This document shows, piece after piece, positions 15,496-22,762 of a stretch of DNA of 25,040 nt. This DNA comes from JBGOTP01 sp041476545 (GTDB taxonomy: Bacteria; Acidobacteriota; Vicinamibacteria; Vicinamibacterales; CAVVIG01). Where the stretch lies: contig JBGOTP010000025.1 of the NCBI GenBank assembly GCA_041476545.1, positions 1 to 25,040 of the forward strand. The letters run 5' to 3'. Position 1 is the first letter of the stretch, and every line of letters starts with the position of its first letter. The position numbers and the translations under genes were made by a program. Below the pieces are notes generated by a model. That model saw only the letters and a list, made by a program, of their open reading frames with translations. It did not search any database and was not told where the DNA came from.

Positions 15496-15514
15496 CGTGA
15501 CATTCAACGTCACG
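15496..15514. promoter_or_regulatory. Inverted repeat upstream of the cytochrome c peroxidase gene
   Basis: CGTGAC (15496-15501) and GTCACG (15509-15514) flank a 7-nt AT-rich loop, 28 nt upstream of the start codon. The GTGA...TCAC half-sites recall CRP/FNR operators, but the spacing is wrong (9 nt rather than 6), so it may be a hairpin or another regulator's site. Confidence 0.35.
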
Positions 15515-15541
15515 TGGTCGCGATAGCCTTGGAGTCTCGAC

Positions 15542-16480
15542 ATGATGCGAGTGCTCATGGCCATCGTGCTCGCGATTCCTCTGGGACTGGATCTGTACAT
15601 GCCCGCCCCGGAGGACAATCCCATCACGGTCGACAAGATTCGATTGGGACGGCGGTTGTTCAACGACCGTCGCCTCTCGCGCGACCAGTCGCTTTCCTGC
15701 GCCTCCTGTCACGATCCCAAGCGAGCCTTCTCGACAGCGAAGCCGCTCTCGGTCGGCGTCTTCGGCCGTGTCGGCCGCCGCAACGTCCCGGCGATTCTCA
15801 ATCGCGGCTACGGCCGCGCGTTCTTCTGGGACGCGCGGATCACTTCGCTCGAAGAGCAGGTGCTCAGGCCGATCCAGGATCCGAACGAGATGGACATGAC
15901 GCTCGCTGAGGCAAGTGCCCGCGCGCGTCTTCCGGCCGAGGAGATATCACGTGCCCTGGCGAGCTACGTGCGCTCCATCCTCTCCGGCAACGCCCCTTTC
16001 GATCGATTCGTCAATGGCGACCGCAAGGCGCTGTCCCCCGAGCAGCAGGCCGGCCTGCAGATCTTCCGCGGTAAGGGCAACTGCACCGCGTGCCACGTCG
16101 GTCCGAATTTCTCCGACGAGCGACTGCATAACACCGGCATTGCCTGGCGTCCGTCGACAGGTTCAGGCCCAGGACAAGCCCCCGCAGGATCAGGGCAGGG
16201 CAGTTACCAGGACGAAGGGCGGTTCGCCGTCAGCGGCAAGCCCGAAGACCGCGGCGCGTTCAAGACGCCGACGCTGCGCGAGGTCGCCCGCACCTCGCCC
16301 TATATGCACGACGGCAGTAAGGCGACGCTCGAAGAGGTCGTCAAGTTCTACGATGAAGGCGGGCGCCCGAATCCTGCGATCGATCCCGAGATTCACCCCC
16401 TTCATCTCACCGTCGAACAGAAGGCGGCACTCGTCGCCTTTTTAAAATCGCTGTCTGGGACACTTCGTGAGGGTCGTTGA
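15542..16480 (+). CDS. Di-haem cytochrome c peroxidase / MauG family protein
   Basis: The protein is 312 aa. An N-terminal hydrophobic segment (MRVLMAIVLAIPLGL) should export it. Two haem c motifs are present: CASCH (53-57, followed by DPKRAFS) and CTACH (180-184, followed by VGPNFSDERLHN). Family motifs include RRNVPAILNRGY, FFWDARITSLEEQ, FKTPTLREVARTSPYMHDGS with the axial Met254, and the C-terminal helix LVAFLKSL. It reduces hydrogen peroxide or oxidises a partner in the periplasm. Residues 204-220 form a Gly/Ser/Pro-rich insert after the second haem site (listed separately). The ATG is preceded by TGGAG. It converges with the next gene, with only 18 nt between stop codons. Confidence 0.93.
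   Translation: MMRVLMAIVLAIPLGLDLYMPAPEDNPITVDKIRLGRRLFNDRRLSRDQSLSCASCHDPKRAFSTAKPLSVGVFGRVGRRNVPAILNRGYGRAFFWDARITSLEEQVLRPIQDPNEMDMTLAEASARARLPAEEISRALASYVRSILSGNAPFDRFVNGDRKALSPEQQAGLQIFRGKGNCTACHVGPNFSDERLHNTGIAWRPSTGSGPGQAPAGSGQGSYQDEGRFAVSGKPEDRGAFKTPTLREVARTSPYMHDGSKATLEEVVKFYDEGGRPNPAIDPEIHPLHLTVEQKAALVAFLKSLSGTLREGR
16151..16201 (+). repeat. In-frame repeat-like insertion in the cytochrome c peroxidase gene
   Basis: The segment encodes a low-complexity stretch (STGSGPGQAPAGSGQGS) between the conserved DERLHNTGIA and the DEGRFAVSG region, where I expect a short loop. On the minus strand it contains CTTGTCCTGGGCCTGAACC followed by TGTCGACGG. This resembles the dispersed CTTGTCCTGAGCCTGTCG-type repeat I recall from many environmental genomes; the match is from memory. 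Confidence 0.5.
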
Positions 16481-16498
16481 GGACGGGGGCACGCCTAC

Positions 16499-17326
16499 TT
16501 AGTGGAGGCGCGATGGCGAGAGAAAGAGCGAGAGGCCAGCGGTGAGCGTGGTGCCCGCGCCATTGGCATCCAGCGTGGCGATGGAATGGCCAATCGACCC
16601 AGACACGGCGACGGCCGACGCCAGGGCAAGGGAGACGCCACCGGACACGTCGTGGCGATCGCTCCCCGTACCTGTGGAAGAGGCCGTGATCCAGGCCCGG
16701 CTATAGGACATGGACACGACGACACGCGGGGCGACATGGAAGGCCGCACCCACGCCGGCGAACAATGAACCGTTGGTAAAAGCACCGGCGCCGGCGTAGA
16801 CCCTTCCCAGACCGTGCTCCACCTCGAGGCTCACGGGCAATCCCAGTTGTGCCCGGCTCTCGTTCACGCCGACCGCTCCTGCACCAAGCACTTCGACGGT
16901 CGGCGACAGGGCCACCTTCAGCCCCAGGTTCTTGTTGCTGAAGACTCCCACCTTGCCCGTGAAGTAGACCGTGCCCAGTCCGCCGGCCGAGCCGGCGGGA
17001 TTCGTACTGCCAACGACGTAAGGCGCGCTCATCGCAAATTGCAGGCGTGACGTGACGCCGACGGCGGCCGCGGCGATGGGCGCCTGCACTTCGCTGACGC
17101 CAGCCCCTTGCCACCGCAGAGCCGTCACGCCGAGCGATGCGTTGCCCGCCCCCAGCAAGCTCGCATCGTCCACGAGGGAGACCGGATTGGCGGACGAGGG
17201 GTTTCCCAGCCCGCGCGTCTGCAGCTTCGTGCTGCTCGGCGCGTTGGTCTTGTTGGCCTGCGCGAGGGCGGGAGTGGTGACGGCGAGCGCCACGAGGGCA
17301 CCCACCGTCACGACGAAGCGGCTCAT
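16499..17326 (-). CDS. Secreted protein, probable outer-membrane beta-barrel
   Basis: The protein is 275 aa. A signal peptide (MSRFVVTVGALVALAVTTPALAQ) is followed by a long series of amphipathic beta segments rich in Gly/Ala/Val (GLKVALSPTVEVLGAGAVGV, VYAGAGAFTNGSLFAGVGAAFHVAPRVVVSMSYSRAW, SLFLSPSRLH at the end). This looks like a transmembrane or autotransporter-like barrel, but no family is recognised. Its start overlaps the stop of the upstream secreted gene by 4 nt, so the two are probably one operon. Confidence 0.7.
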   Translation of the reverse strand: MSRFVVTVGALVALAVTTPALAQANKTNAPSSTKLQTRGLGNPSSANPVSLVDDASLLGAGNASLGVTALRWQGAGVSEVQAPIAAAAVGVTSRLQFAMSAPYVVGSTNPAGSAGGLGTVYFTGKVGVFSNKNLGLKVALSPTVEVLGAGAVGVNESRAQLGLPVSLEVEHGLGRVYAGAGAFTNGSLFAGVGAAFHVAPRVVVSMSYSRAWITASSTGTGSDRHDVSGGVSLALASAVAVSGSIGHSIATLDANGAGTTLTAGLSLFLSPSRLH

Positions 17327-17805
17327 TTGCTGTTACCCGTCTTCATGTCAGCCGCGGCCGCTTTCTCGTCCGCGTCGGCTTCGCGCTCGGCGACGCGCGT
17401 CGCCGCCTTCGCGTCGACGCCAGGCTTCAGCGCATGAATGGCCTGGCCGAGACTCTCATGATTGGGCCCCGTCATGCCCGCCTTCAATTGGTCGAACGGG
17501 ATGCCGAGGTTGTGGGACACGTGCAGCGCGGCGATGAATTGTCCTTGATTCTTGAATCCGGCCGCGGCGTCCTGGAGCGCCACGTTGGGTGGCAGCAAGG
17601 CTTGAACCCGCGAGGCCAGTTGCGGATGGCTTGCGATACGGCCGGCGAAATCCGCCGGCTTCGAGTTCGCTGGCTTGCTCGCGGTGTTCGCGTGTGCCGT
17701 GGCTGGGGGAGTTCCCCGGCCTCTCTGACCGGCGTACGCGGGGGCGAACGAGACGGCCGTCATCGCGATAACACTAATGGCTGTTGAGATCCTGGCAACG
17801 TGCAT
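17323..17805 (-). CDS. Secreted hypothetical protein, 160 aa
   Basis: A signal peptide (MHVARISTAISVIAMTAVSFAPAYA) is followed by an Ala/Thr-rich linker and a compact helical region (LASRVQALLPPNVALQDAAAGFKNQGQFIAALHVSHNLGIPFDQLKAGMTG), then a charged Ala/Asp/Lys-rich tail. I recall similar secreted proteins in Acidobacteriota without an assigned function. AGAGAGGTG lies about 5 nt before the ATG. The 3' end overlaps the next gene by 4 nt. The 249-nt gap upstream contains GCAGAT (17847-17852) and ATCTGC (17868-17873), an inverted repeat that could be regulatory. Confidence 0.72.
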   Translation of the reverse strand: MHVARISTAISVIAMTAVSFAPAYAGQRGRGTPPATAHANTASKPANSKPADFAGRIASHPQLASRVQALLPPNVALQDAAAGFKNQGQFIAALHVSHNLGIPFDQLKAGMTGPNHESLGQAIHALKPGVDAKAATRVAEREADADEKAAAADMKTGNSK

Positions 17806-18054
17806 ACATCACCTCTCTGTTCGTGGAAATGAGCAAAAGAAGTGCCGCAGATTCGCGTCTCGCAAGTATCTGCAAATACAGGAGCTGCACTCGATCCCTC
17901 GAGTGAGACGATGTGCCACAGTGTTACAGGACTGACGCTTCTGCCCACGATGGCGTCGAGCACACTACGCACCCTGACGAGTTCCTGACAGAACGCCGAC
18001 CGGCATCAGACCTGGACCATTCAGGGCTTCGCCTATGATGGGCACGGTCTGATC

Positions 18055-18603
18055 ATGTTCGACGAGTGGCTGCGCGCTCCACGTCGGCTTCGATTGGTGT
18101 TTCTGGCGGTGATGCTTCTGCTCGCCGGCACCCTTGGCTGGTTGGCGTGGCGACTGCTCGCGCAGGATCGGCAACTGGTCGTGCAGCAGCTGGCCGACCA
18201 GAGGGACGCCGCAGCTGATCTGGCGGTTGTCGCGCTCGAACGACGCCTGTCCGCGGTCGAACAGGATCTGAGCCGCGTGCTCGCGGACGACTCCGCGCCG
18301 CCGACCTCGCTTTCAAGTGGGGCCATCTTTGTCCAATTCGGACCAGGCGTGATTCGCGCGTGGCCGGAAGACAGTCTCGTGTACTACCCGGACGTGCCGG
18401 CAGCTACCGAAGCTCCGGCGGCGCTTTTCACTGCGGCTGACGATCTCGAGCACGTAGCTTTCAGCTATCGGCTGTCAGGTTTCCGCTCTCAAGACCGCCC
18501 GCGAGCGGAAGCTGAGAGCTGGCAGCTGACGGCTGCGCGGGTCAGCGTGGAAAGAACTCCGAGACCCGGCAGGAGAATCCCGGTAGCACTGGCTCTGCCG
18601 TGA
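18055..18603 (+). pseudogene. Truncated sensor histidine kinase-like gene (N-terminal fragment)
   Basis: About 130 recognisable residues remain: a membrane anchor (LRLVFLAVMLLLAGTLGWLAWRLL), a helical linker (QDRQLVVQQLADQRDAAADLAVVALERRLSAVEQDLSRVL) and a periplasmic segment (GAIFVQFGPGVIRAWPEDSLVYYPDVP). Family members, as I recall them, continue for several hundred residues into a kinase module. Here the reading frame runs into the AGCTGACAGC repeat (18453-18540) and then antisense into the Uma2 gene, overlapping its 3' end by 62 nt. This indicates deletion of the rest of the gene with the repeat at the breakpoint. A TATGAT -10-like box at 18034-18039 precedes it, so a short anchored product may still be made. 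Confidence 0.65.
18453..18540. repeat. AGCTGACAGC repeat family array at the sensor-gene breakpoint
   Basis: The segment contains AGCTTTCAGCTATCGGCTG and AAGCTGAGAGCTGGCAGCTG either side of complementary CCGCTC...GAGCGG, so it can fold as a hairpin. The first part, reverse-complemented, matches 23706-23728 with only two differences over 23 nt. Confidence 0.65.
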
Positions 18604-19093
18604 GAAGGTCGTCGCCCGCGTATTCGGCGGTGTCATCAAGAGCGCGATAGGCTGTGACCGTTCTCCGCTCCGGGTCGACCACCCACACCACAGGGACGCC
18701 GCACCCGATGTACTCGTTCACCTTCTTCGTCATCTCCCGTGCGCTGTCGGACGGTGACAGCACTTCGACGACGAGGTCGGGCACAAGATTCCCGTAGTCG
18801 ACAGGGGAGCGACCACCAGGAAGCTTCTCGGTCCTGACAAAGCTGACGTCCGGCGATCGCACGTTGCCGGTCGGCAGTTGAATGCCGACGCCTTCCGTGT
18901 ACACGTCGCCAAGGTCCTGCGGGAATACAAAGTTCCCAAGCACCACAGTAATGCGCGCGGCGACGTTCGAGTGCCGCGCCCCTGCCGGAGTCACAATGAT
19001 TGCCCCGTCAACCAGTTCGTAGACACGTCCGTCCTTCGGGACCTTTCGCAGGTCGTCGATCGTCGCGGGGCTTTTCGGACTCACAATCGCCAT
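18542..19093 (-). CDS. Uma2 family (DUF820) restriction endonuclease-like protein
   Basis: The protein is 183 aa, normal for the family. Motifs are YELVDGAIIV, ARHSNVAARI, VRSPDVSFVRTEKLPG and the PD-(D/E)XK core PDLVVEVLSPSDSAREMTKKVNEYIGCGVPVVWVVDPERRTV. The Asp in SPDV, the Glu in VVEV and the Lys in TKKV fit the predicted nuclease site. These genes are abundant in cyanobacteria and Acidobacteriota; the biological role is unclear, with mobile or defence functions proposed. The 3' end overlaps the truncated sensor gene tail-to-tail. Confidence 0.9.
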   Translation of the reverse strand: MAIVSPKSPATIDDLRKVPKDGRVYELVDGAIIVTPAGARHSNVAARITVVLGNFVFPQDLGDVYTEGVGIQLPTGNVRSPDVSFVRTEKLPGGRSPVDYGNLVPDLVVEVLSPSDSAREMTKKVNEYIGCGVPVVWVVDPERRTVTAYRALDDTAEYAGDDLLTAEPVLPGFSCRVSEFFPR

Positions 19094-19230
19094 TCTACGC
19101 CCCGTCCGGCAACATGCCGCGCGTCTCTTCCTGCAAACCGTCTGCCCAAAGGAATGGTCCAGATCTCGAGAATACGATTCTGGGATGTGGCAGGAACTGC
19201 GATGACTCGGGCTACTGCTGGACGCGGAAA

Positions 19231-19254
19231 GTGCGGGCTGAAAGCTGACAGCCG
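19231..19254. repeat. Short AGCTGACAGC-family remnant
   Basis: GGCTGAAAGCTGACAGCCGG sits just downstream of the fdhE stop and is a short version of the arrays at 18453 and 23636. Confidence 0.4.
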
Positions 19255-19261
19255 GCGATGA

Positions 19262-20185
19262 TTACCGTCGCACTGCGAACTCCTTCATCGGCGGACGCGA
19301 GTAGCCGTGCTCCATCGCGGCCACATCAAGGTCCATCGTCTCCAGATCGGCAATCGCGAGCAGCGGAAACAACGACAGCGCCGGCACGTCGACGGTCTTC
19401 AGATAGCCCGCGCAACTGTGGCAGACCTCGATGCGCCGATCCTTGCGCTCCTCGTCCGGCGCGGCGGTGACGAACGCTTCTCCCTCCTCGCCGCAGTACA
19501 CGCACGCGTAGGTCGTCAGCTCCCACGCGAGGGCGCAGAAGGAACAGCGCAGCACGCGGTGACCCGAGACGACTTCCGCGAGCGCGGGCCACGAGGCGCA
19601 CGCGGCGCAATAGCCATGGTTCCAATCGGTCAGCGCAGCCTGGAGCATCTCATCGTCTGACGCGAACAGCGCCCGCTGGAGCGCGTGCACGAACGGACTC
19701 GCGGCGAGTTCGGCGATGAGCCACAGGAGATCCGGAGAGACGCCGCGATGGACGGCGCCGGTGCGAATCGCGTGCTGATCGCGCGACACCGACGCCGTGA
19801 GGATCGACCCGGCGTCCATCTGTCCCTCGTCGATGAGCGACCGAATGTGGTCGGCGGCCTCGCCTGCACCTCCCTCGGACAGCGCTTCGCAGAGCTGGAG
19901 CAGCACCGGCCGCAGGAGGCCGACGGGCATCGGGATCGGCTCACCCGTCAGCGCGGGGGTGCCGTGCGCGAGCTTCGCGGCAAGATAGCGGGGGGGCAGC
20001 GACAGGCGCGGCAGCGGCCGCTCTTCGACGGTTTCGGTCAGATCGACCACCAGCCCGAGCAGCCGTTTCTGCAGTGCAATGGCGGGCTCCATGTCCGGCC
20101 GGCTGGCCAGAATGGCGTCCCAGCGGGCGGCTGCGGCAGCCAGCCGGGAGTCGCGGTTGGCCGGCGCGAGCGCGATATGGGGCAT
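19262..20185 (-). CDS. fdhE: Formate dehydrogenase accessory protein FdhE-like
   Basis: The protein is 307 aa from ATG 20185 (MPHIALAPANRDSRLAAAAARWDAIL). A helical N-terminal half is followed by the FdhE-type double rubredoxin-like region with four CxxC pairs: Cys193/196 (YCAACASWP), Cys214/217 (CSFCALAW), Cys228/231 (CVYCGEEG) and Cys255/258 (CHSCAGYLK). FdhE binds iron and supports maturation of respiratory formate dehydrogenase. No formate dehydrogenase structural gene is in the window, though moaD/moaE supply molybdopterin. A longer in-frame start at 20293 would run antisense into erpA and its promoter, so it is rejected. It diverges from erpA across 46 nt. Confidence 0.88.
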   Translation of the reverse strand: MPHIALAPANRDSRLAAAAARWDAILASRPDMEPAIALQKRLLGLVVDLTETVEERPLPRLSLPPRYLAAKLAHGTPALTGEPIPMPVGLLRPVLLQLCEALSEGGAGEAADHIRSLIDEGQMDAGSILTASVSRDQHAIRTGAVHRGVSPDLLWLIAELAASPFVHALQRALFASDDEMLQAALTDWNHGYCAACASWPALAEVVSGHRVLRCSFCALAWELTTYACVYCGEEGEAFVTAAPDEERKDRRIEVCHSCAGYLKTVDVPALSLFPLLAIADLETMDLDVAAMEHGYSRPPMKEFAVRR

Positions 20186-20198
20186 CGGAGCCCAATGG

Positions 20199-20204
20199 TA
20201 TAAT
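20199..20204 (+). promoter_or_regulatory. Consensus -10 element (TATAAT) for erpA
   Basis: TATAAT sits in the 46-nt fdhE-erpA divergent gap, 27 nt before the erpA ATG. It leaves room for an AGGAGA ribosome-binding site (20218-20223) 8 nt before the start. The surrounding GGTATAATGCC is close to symmetric and may serve both directions. Confidence 0.6.
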
Positions 20205-20231
20205 GCCCTATCACTCCAGGAGAAATGACCG

Positions 20232-20561
20232 ATGATCAACGTTTCGGAAACGGCGGCGGCGAAGATCAGCGAGCTGCTCACAGAAGAAAACAAAGCCGGC
20301 AGCGGCCTGCGCGTCTTCGTGCAGGGCGGCGGGTGTTCCGGATTTCAATACGGGCTGATGATTGAAGAGAACGGCCAGGGTGCCGGCGATCAGGTCTACG
20401 AATCGCACGGCGTGAAGCTCTTCGTCGATCCGATCAGCATCCAGTACCTGAATAACGCCGAAGTCGACTTCGTCGACACCGTCACCGGCGGCGGGTTCAC
20501 GATCAAGAACCCCAACGCCACGTCCACGTGCGGCTGCGGCTCGTCGTTTACCACCGAGTAA
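20232..20561 (+). CDS. erpA: Iron-sulfur cluster insertion protein (A-type carrier, ErpA/IscA)
   Basis: The protein is 109 aa with the A-type carrier cysteines: Cys35 in GGGCSGFQYG, and Cys100 and Cys102 in the C-terminal CGCGSSF. The N-terminus MINVSETAAAKISELL matches the family start. It carries [2Fe-2S]/[4Fe-4S] clusters to apoproteins; the class I fumarase in this window is a plausible client. It has its own TATAAT promoter and AGGAGA site. A 12-bp hairpin follows 9 nt after the stop. Confidence 0.93.
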   Translation: MINVSETAAAKISELLTEENKAGSGLRVFVQGGGCSGFQYGLMIEENGQGAGDQVYESHGVKLFVDPISIQYLNNAEVDFVDTVTGGGFTIKNPNATSTCGCGSSFTTE

Positions 20562-20570
20562 ATTTCTGGA

Positions 20571-20626
20571 GTAATGGGGTGAACCAATCACCCCATTACC
20601 CAATTACTCAATTACCCAATTCCCCC
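20571..20626. repeat. 12-bp perfect hairpin plus 8-nt tandem repeat between erpA and the Fur-fusion gene
   Basis: GTAATGGGGTGA (20571-20582) is perfectly complementary to TCACCCCATTAC (20588-20599) with loop ACCAA. The right arm runs into the octamer array ATTACCCA, ATTACTCA, ATTACCCA, ATTCCCCC (20595-20626), the same family as at 2463 and 7293. The stem could stall or protect the erpA transcript; no T-tract follows. Confidence 0.75.
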
Positions 20627-20643
20627 ATCCATCATCCCTCCTG

Positions 20644-21630
20644 ATGGACCGCATCCTCCCAGACCTGTCGAGCCTGCAGCCCGCGGGCCGCAAGCACTCC
20701 ATCAAGCGCGATCGCGTGCTCAGTGTGTTCCTTCGCCAGGAAGGTCATCTGAGCGCGGACGATTTGTGTGATCTTGTCCACCGCGAGGATCCCGGGATTG
20801 GCCGCGCCACGGTCTACCGGACCCTGCAGTGGATGGTCGAGGCCGGCATCGCCCGCAAGGTGAATTTCGGCGAGGGCCGCGCCCGTTTCGAGCCGTCCTT
20901 CCGTCATCCCCGGCACTTTCATCTGGTCTGCACGGAGTGCCGGCGCTCGTCCGAGTTCCTGAGTTCCGACATCGAGTCGCTGCTGGAGGAAATCGCGGCG
21001 TCCCGTCACTTCGAGTCCGGTCAGGCGGTCGTGCAGGTGTCGGGCATTTGCGAAGCCTGCCGGACGGGCGCGAAGACCGGCGCAAGAACGTCCGCCATCG
21101 ACGGGACGACCACCGAGCAGGTCTTTGCGCGCGACGCGCTGCGCATTGCGATTGCGACCGAGCGCAGCGGCCTGGAGTTCTACACGCGGGCGGCCGGTCT
21201 CACACGGGATCCGCGCGGCCGCGCGGTCTTCGAGCGCCTGGCGGGGGAGGAGAAGGAGCATCTCGGCACGCTTGAAAAACGCTATGCCGAATTGCTGGCT
21301 GACGACGCGCAGCTCGAAACGCGTCCGACGTTTCTCTTCTTCAAAGGCGCGGCCAACGGGATCTTTGCCGAAGGCGCGGAGAAACTGCGGAAGGGCGTCG
21401 GCGACCAGGAGGCGCTCCTCATTGGCATCAAGTGCGAGCGCGGATCGCATCAGTTTTTCAAGCGCTACGGGGAGCGCTTCGAGGACTCGGAAGGCAAACG
21501 GATCTTTCTGGAGTTCGCGGACGAGGAGCGCGAGCACCTCGAGCTGCTCATTCGCGAGTATCGGTCGCTGCGTGAGCGGCAGGCTCCGGGGCGCGTTCGG
21601 CGAGGGCGCGCGTCCCGGGCGGCCCAGTGA
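20644..21630 (+). CDS. Fur-family repressor fused to a rubrerythrin/ferritin-like di-iron domain
   Basis: The protein is 328 aa with two modules. Residues 16-140 are a Fur/PerR-type regulator: the winged helix ATVYRTLQWMVEAGIARKVNFGEGRARFE, the metal site HFHLVCTEC (His91, His93, Cys96, Cys99) and a second CEAC (Cys136, Cys139) for structural zinc. Residues 157-310 are a four-helix di-iron bundle with Glu173, Glu203-x-x-His206, Glu265 and Glu295-x-x-His298, the E/ExxH/E/ExxH rubrerythrin pattern. No C-terminal rubredoxin is present. A repressor carrying its own peroxide- or oxygen-reactive iron centre is a plausible redox or iron switch. The Shine-Dalgarno is poor. The PHP gene starts within its stop codon. 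Confidence 0.88.
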   Translation: MDRILPDLSSLQPAGRKHSIKRDRVLSVFLRQEGHLSADDLCDLVHREDPGIGRATVYRTLQWMVEAGIARKVNFGEGRARFEPSFRHPRHFHLVCTECRRSSEFLSSDIESLLEEIAASRHFESGQAVVQVSGICEACRTGAKTGARTSAIDGTTTEQVFARDALRIAIATERSGLEFYTRAAGLTRDPRGRAVFERLAGEEKEHLGTLEKRYAELLADDAQLETRPTFLFFKGAANGIFAEGAEKLRKGVGDQEALLIGIKCERGSHQFFKRYGERFEDSEGKRIFLEFADEEREHLELLIREYRSLRERQAPGRVRRGRASRAAQ

Positions 21631-22457
21631 TCGACCTTCACACCCACACGACGGCATCCGACGGCCGCTGCACGCCGGCCGAGCTCGTGGCGCGCGCCGC
21701 GACCGCGGGGATTACCGTCCTGAGCGTCACCGACCACGATACGACCGCCGCCTGCGCGGCGGCGGCGCTCGCCTGCGCGGCCACCCGCATCGACTTCGTA
21801 CCCGGCATCGAAATCACCTCGGTCGTGGACGAGCGTGACGTGCATGTCCTCGGTTACTTCTTCGACGCGCACTCGCCCGTCCTGGAGGCCTTTCTCGCCG
21901 AGCAGCGTCGGAGCCGCATCGACCGTGTGCGCCAGATGGTCGATCGTCTCGCCGCGCGCGGCATCGCTCTCGACGCCGCCGCGATTCTGCAACCGGGCAT
22001 CGACGATCCCTCGAAGTCCGCGGGCCGCCCGTGGATCGCCCGCGCGCTCGTCGCCGGCGGGCATGTCGCGAACAACAACGAGGCTTTCGATCGCTGGCTT
22101 GAGCGCGGTCGCCCGGCGTTCGTGCCGCGCACGGGTCCTCGTGCCGACGAGGTCTTCGCGCGCATTCACGACGCCGGCGGGCTCGCGTCCCTGGCGCACC
22201 CGCTTCTCATCCGGCACGACGAGTGGATTCCAGGCTTCGTCGAGTCGGGGCTGGATGGCCTTGAGGCATACCATTCGGACCACGACCCCATCGTGACGCG
22301 GCGCTATCTGGAGATGGCCAAACGGCTGGGAGTTGCCGTGTCTGGTGGATCCGACTTTCACGCCGACGAGTCGCACGGGCCGAAGAAGCTCGGCAGTGTA
22401 TCTCTCCCGCGCGCCGCGTTTGATGCGCTGAAGGCACGCTGTAAAACCGATCGTTAG
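21627..22457 (+). CDS. PHP domain phosphoesterase (YciV/RNase AM-like)
   Basis: The protein is 276 aa. PHP motifs are IDLHTHTTASDG (His5, His7), VTDHDTT (Asp36, His37, Asp38), GIEIT (Glu62), a metal His in ERDVHVLGYF, LAHPLL and GGSDFHADESHG. This set matches the YciV subfamily, which includes the 3'-phosphoadenosine/5'-3' RNA trimming enzyme RNase AM; the substrate here is not proven. The GTG start overlaps the stop of the Fur-fusion gene (GTGA), so translation is coupled and the two may act in one response. Confidence 0.9.
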   Translation: MIDLHTHTTASDGRCTPAELVARAATAGITVLSVTDHDTTAACAAAALACAATRIDFVPGIEITSVVDERDVHVLGYFFDAHSPVLEAFLAEQRRSRIDRVRQMVDRLAARGIALDAAAILQPGIDDPSKSAGRPWIARALVAGGHVANNNEAFDRWLERGRPAFVPRTGPRADEVFARIHDAGGLASLAHPLLIRHDEWIPGFVESGLDGLEAYHSDHDPIVTRRYLEMAKRLGVAVSGGSDFHADESHGPKKLGSVSLPRAAFDALKARCKTDR

Positions 22458-22500
22458 ACTGTTCACGAGCGCGTCGTGGCGCTATGGTGGCTTGGGGCGT

Positions 22501-22752
22501 CCGGACGACATCGACGGCGGCGACCCGGGTCGGGCGCCGGAACTGCACGCGTCCGGTTCGTACGCTGCCGGTGCCGCGGCGATCAGGAGTTGGCTCGAGA
22601 CCTGGGCCATGCACGGCATACACCGGCTCGGGTTGTTCCCTCGGCACGGATCGCGGAGAACAGGATCGCCGCGCGAAGAACCGGACGCGCACAGTTGACG
22701 TCACGTCTCACCGGCCACCCTCCCACGGGTCGCCGCCCCCGATGTCGTCCGG
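22501..22752 (-). other. Giant imperfect palindrome 1 (252 nt), possible structured RNA or palindromic mobile element
   Basis: Outer arms 22501-22527 and 22726-22752 are complementary at 25 of 27 positions. Inner arms 22541-22560 and 22677-22696 match at 17 of 20. The apex is a 46-nt block (22608-22653) shared with palindrome 2 in reverse. On the minus strand most arm mismatches are G-U pairs, which favours a minus-strand RNA. The segment lies in a 611-nt stretch without a convincing gene. No known RNA family is recognised. Confidence 0.6.
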
Positions 22753-22762
22753 CCGCCCCCAT

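Noticed and set aside
15496..15514. CRP/FNR operator before the cytochrome c peroxidase gene
   Set aside because: Half-sites GTGA and TCAC are present, but the spacing is 9 nt rather than 6; kept only as an unassigned inverted repeat.
20186..20293. Upstream extension of fdhE
   Set aside because: It would overlap the erpA promoter and coding start on the opposite strand; ATG 20185 gives the family N-terminus.
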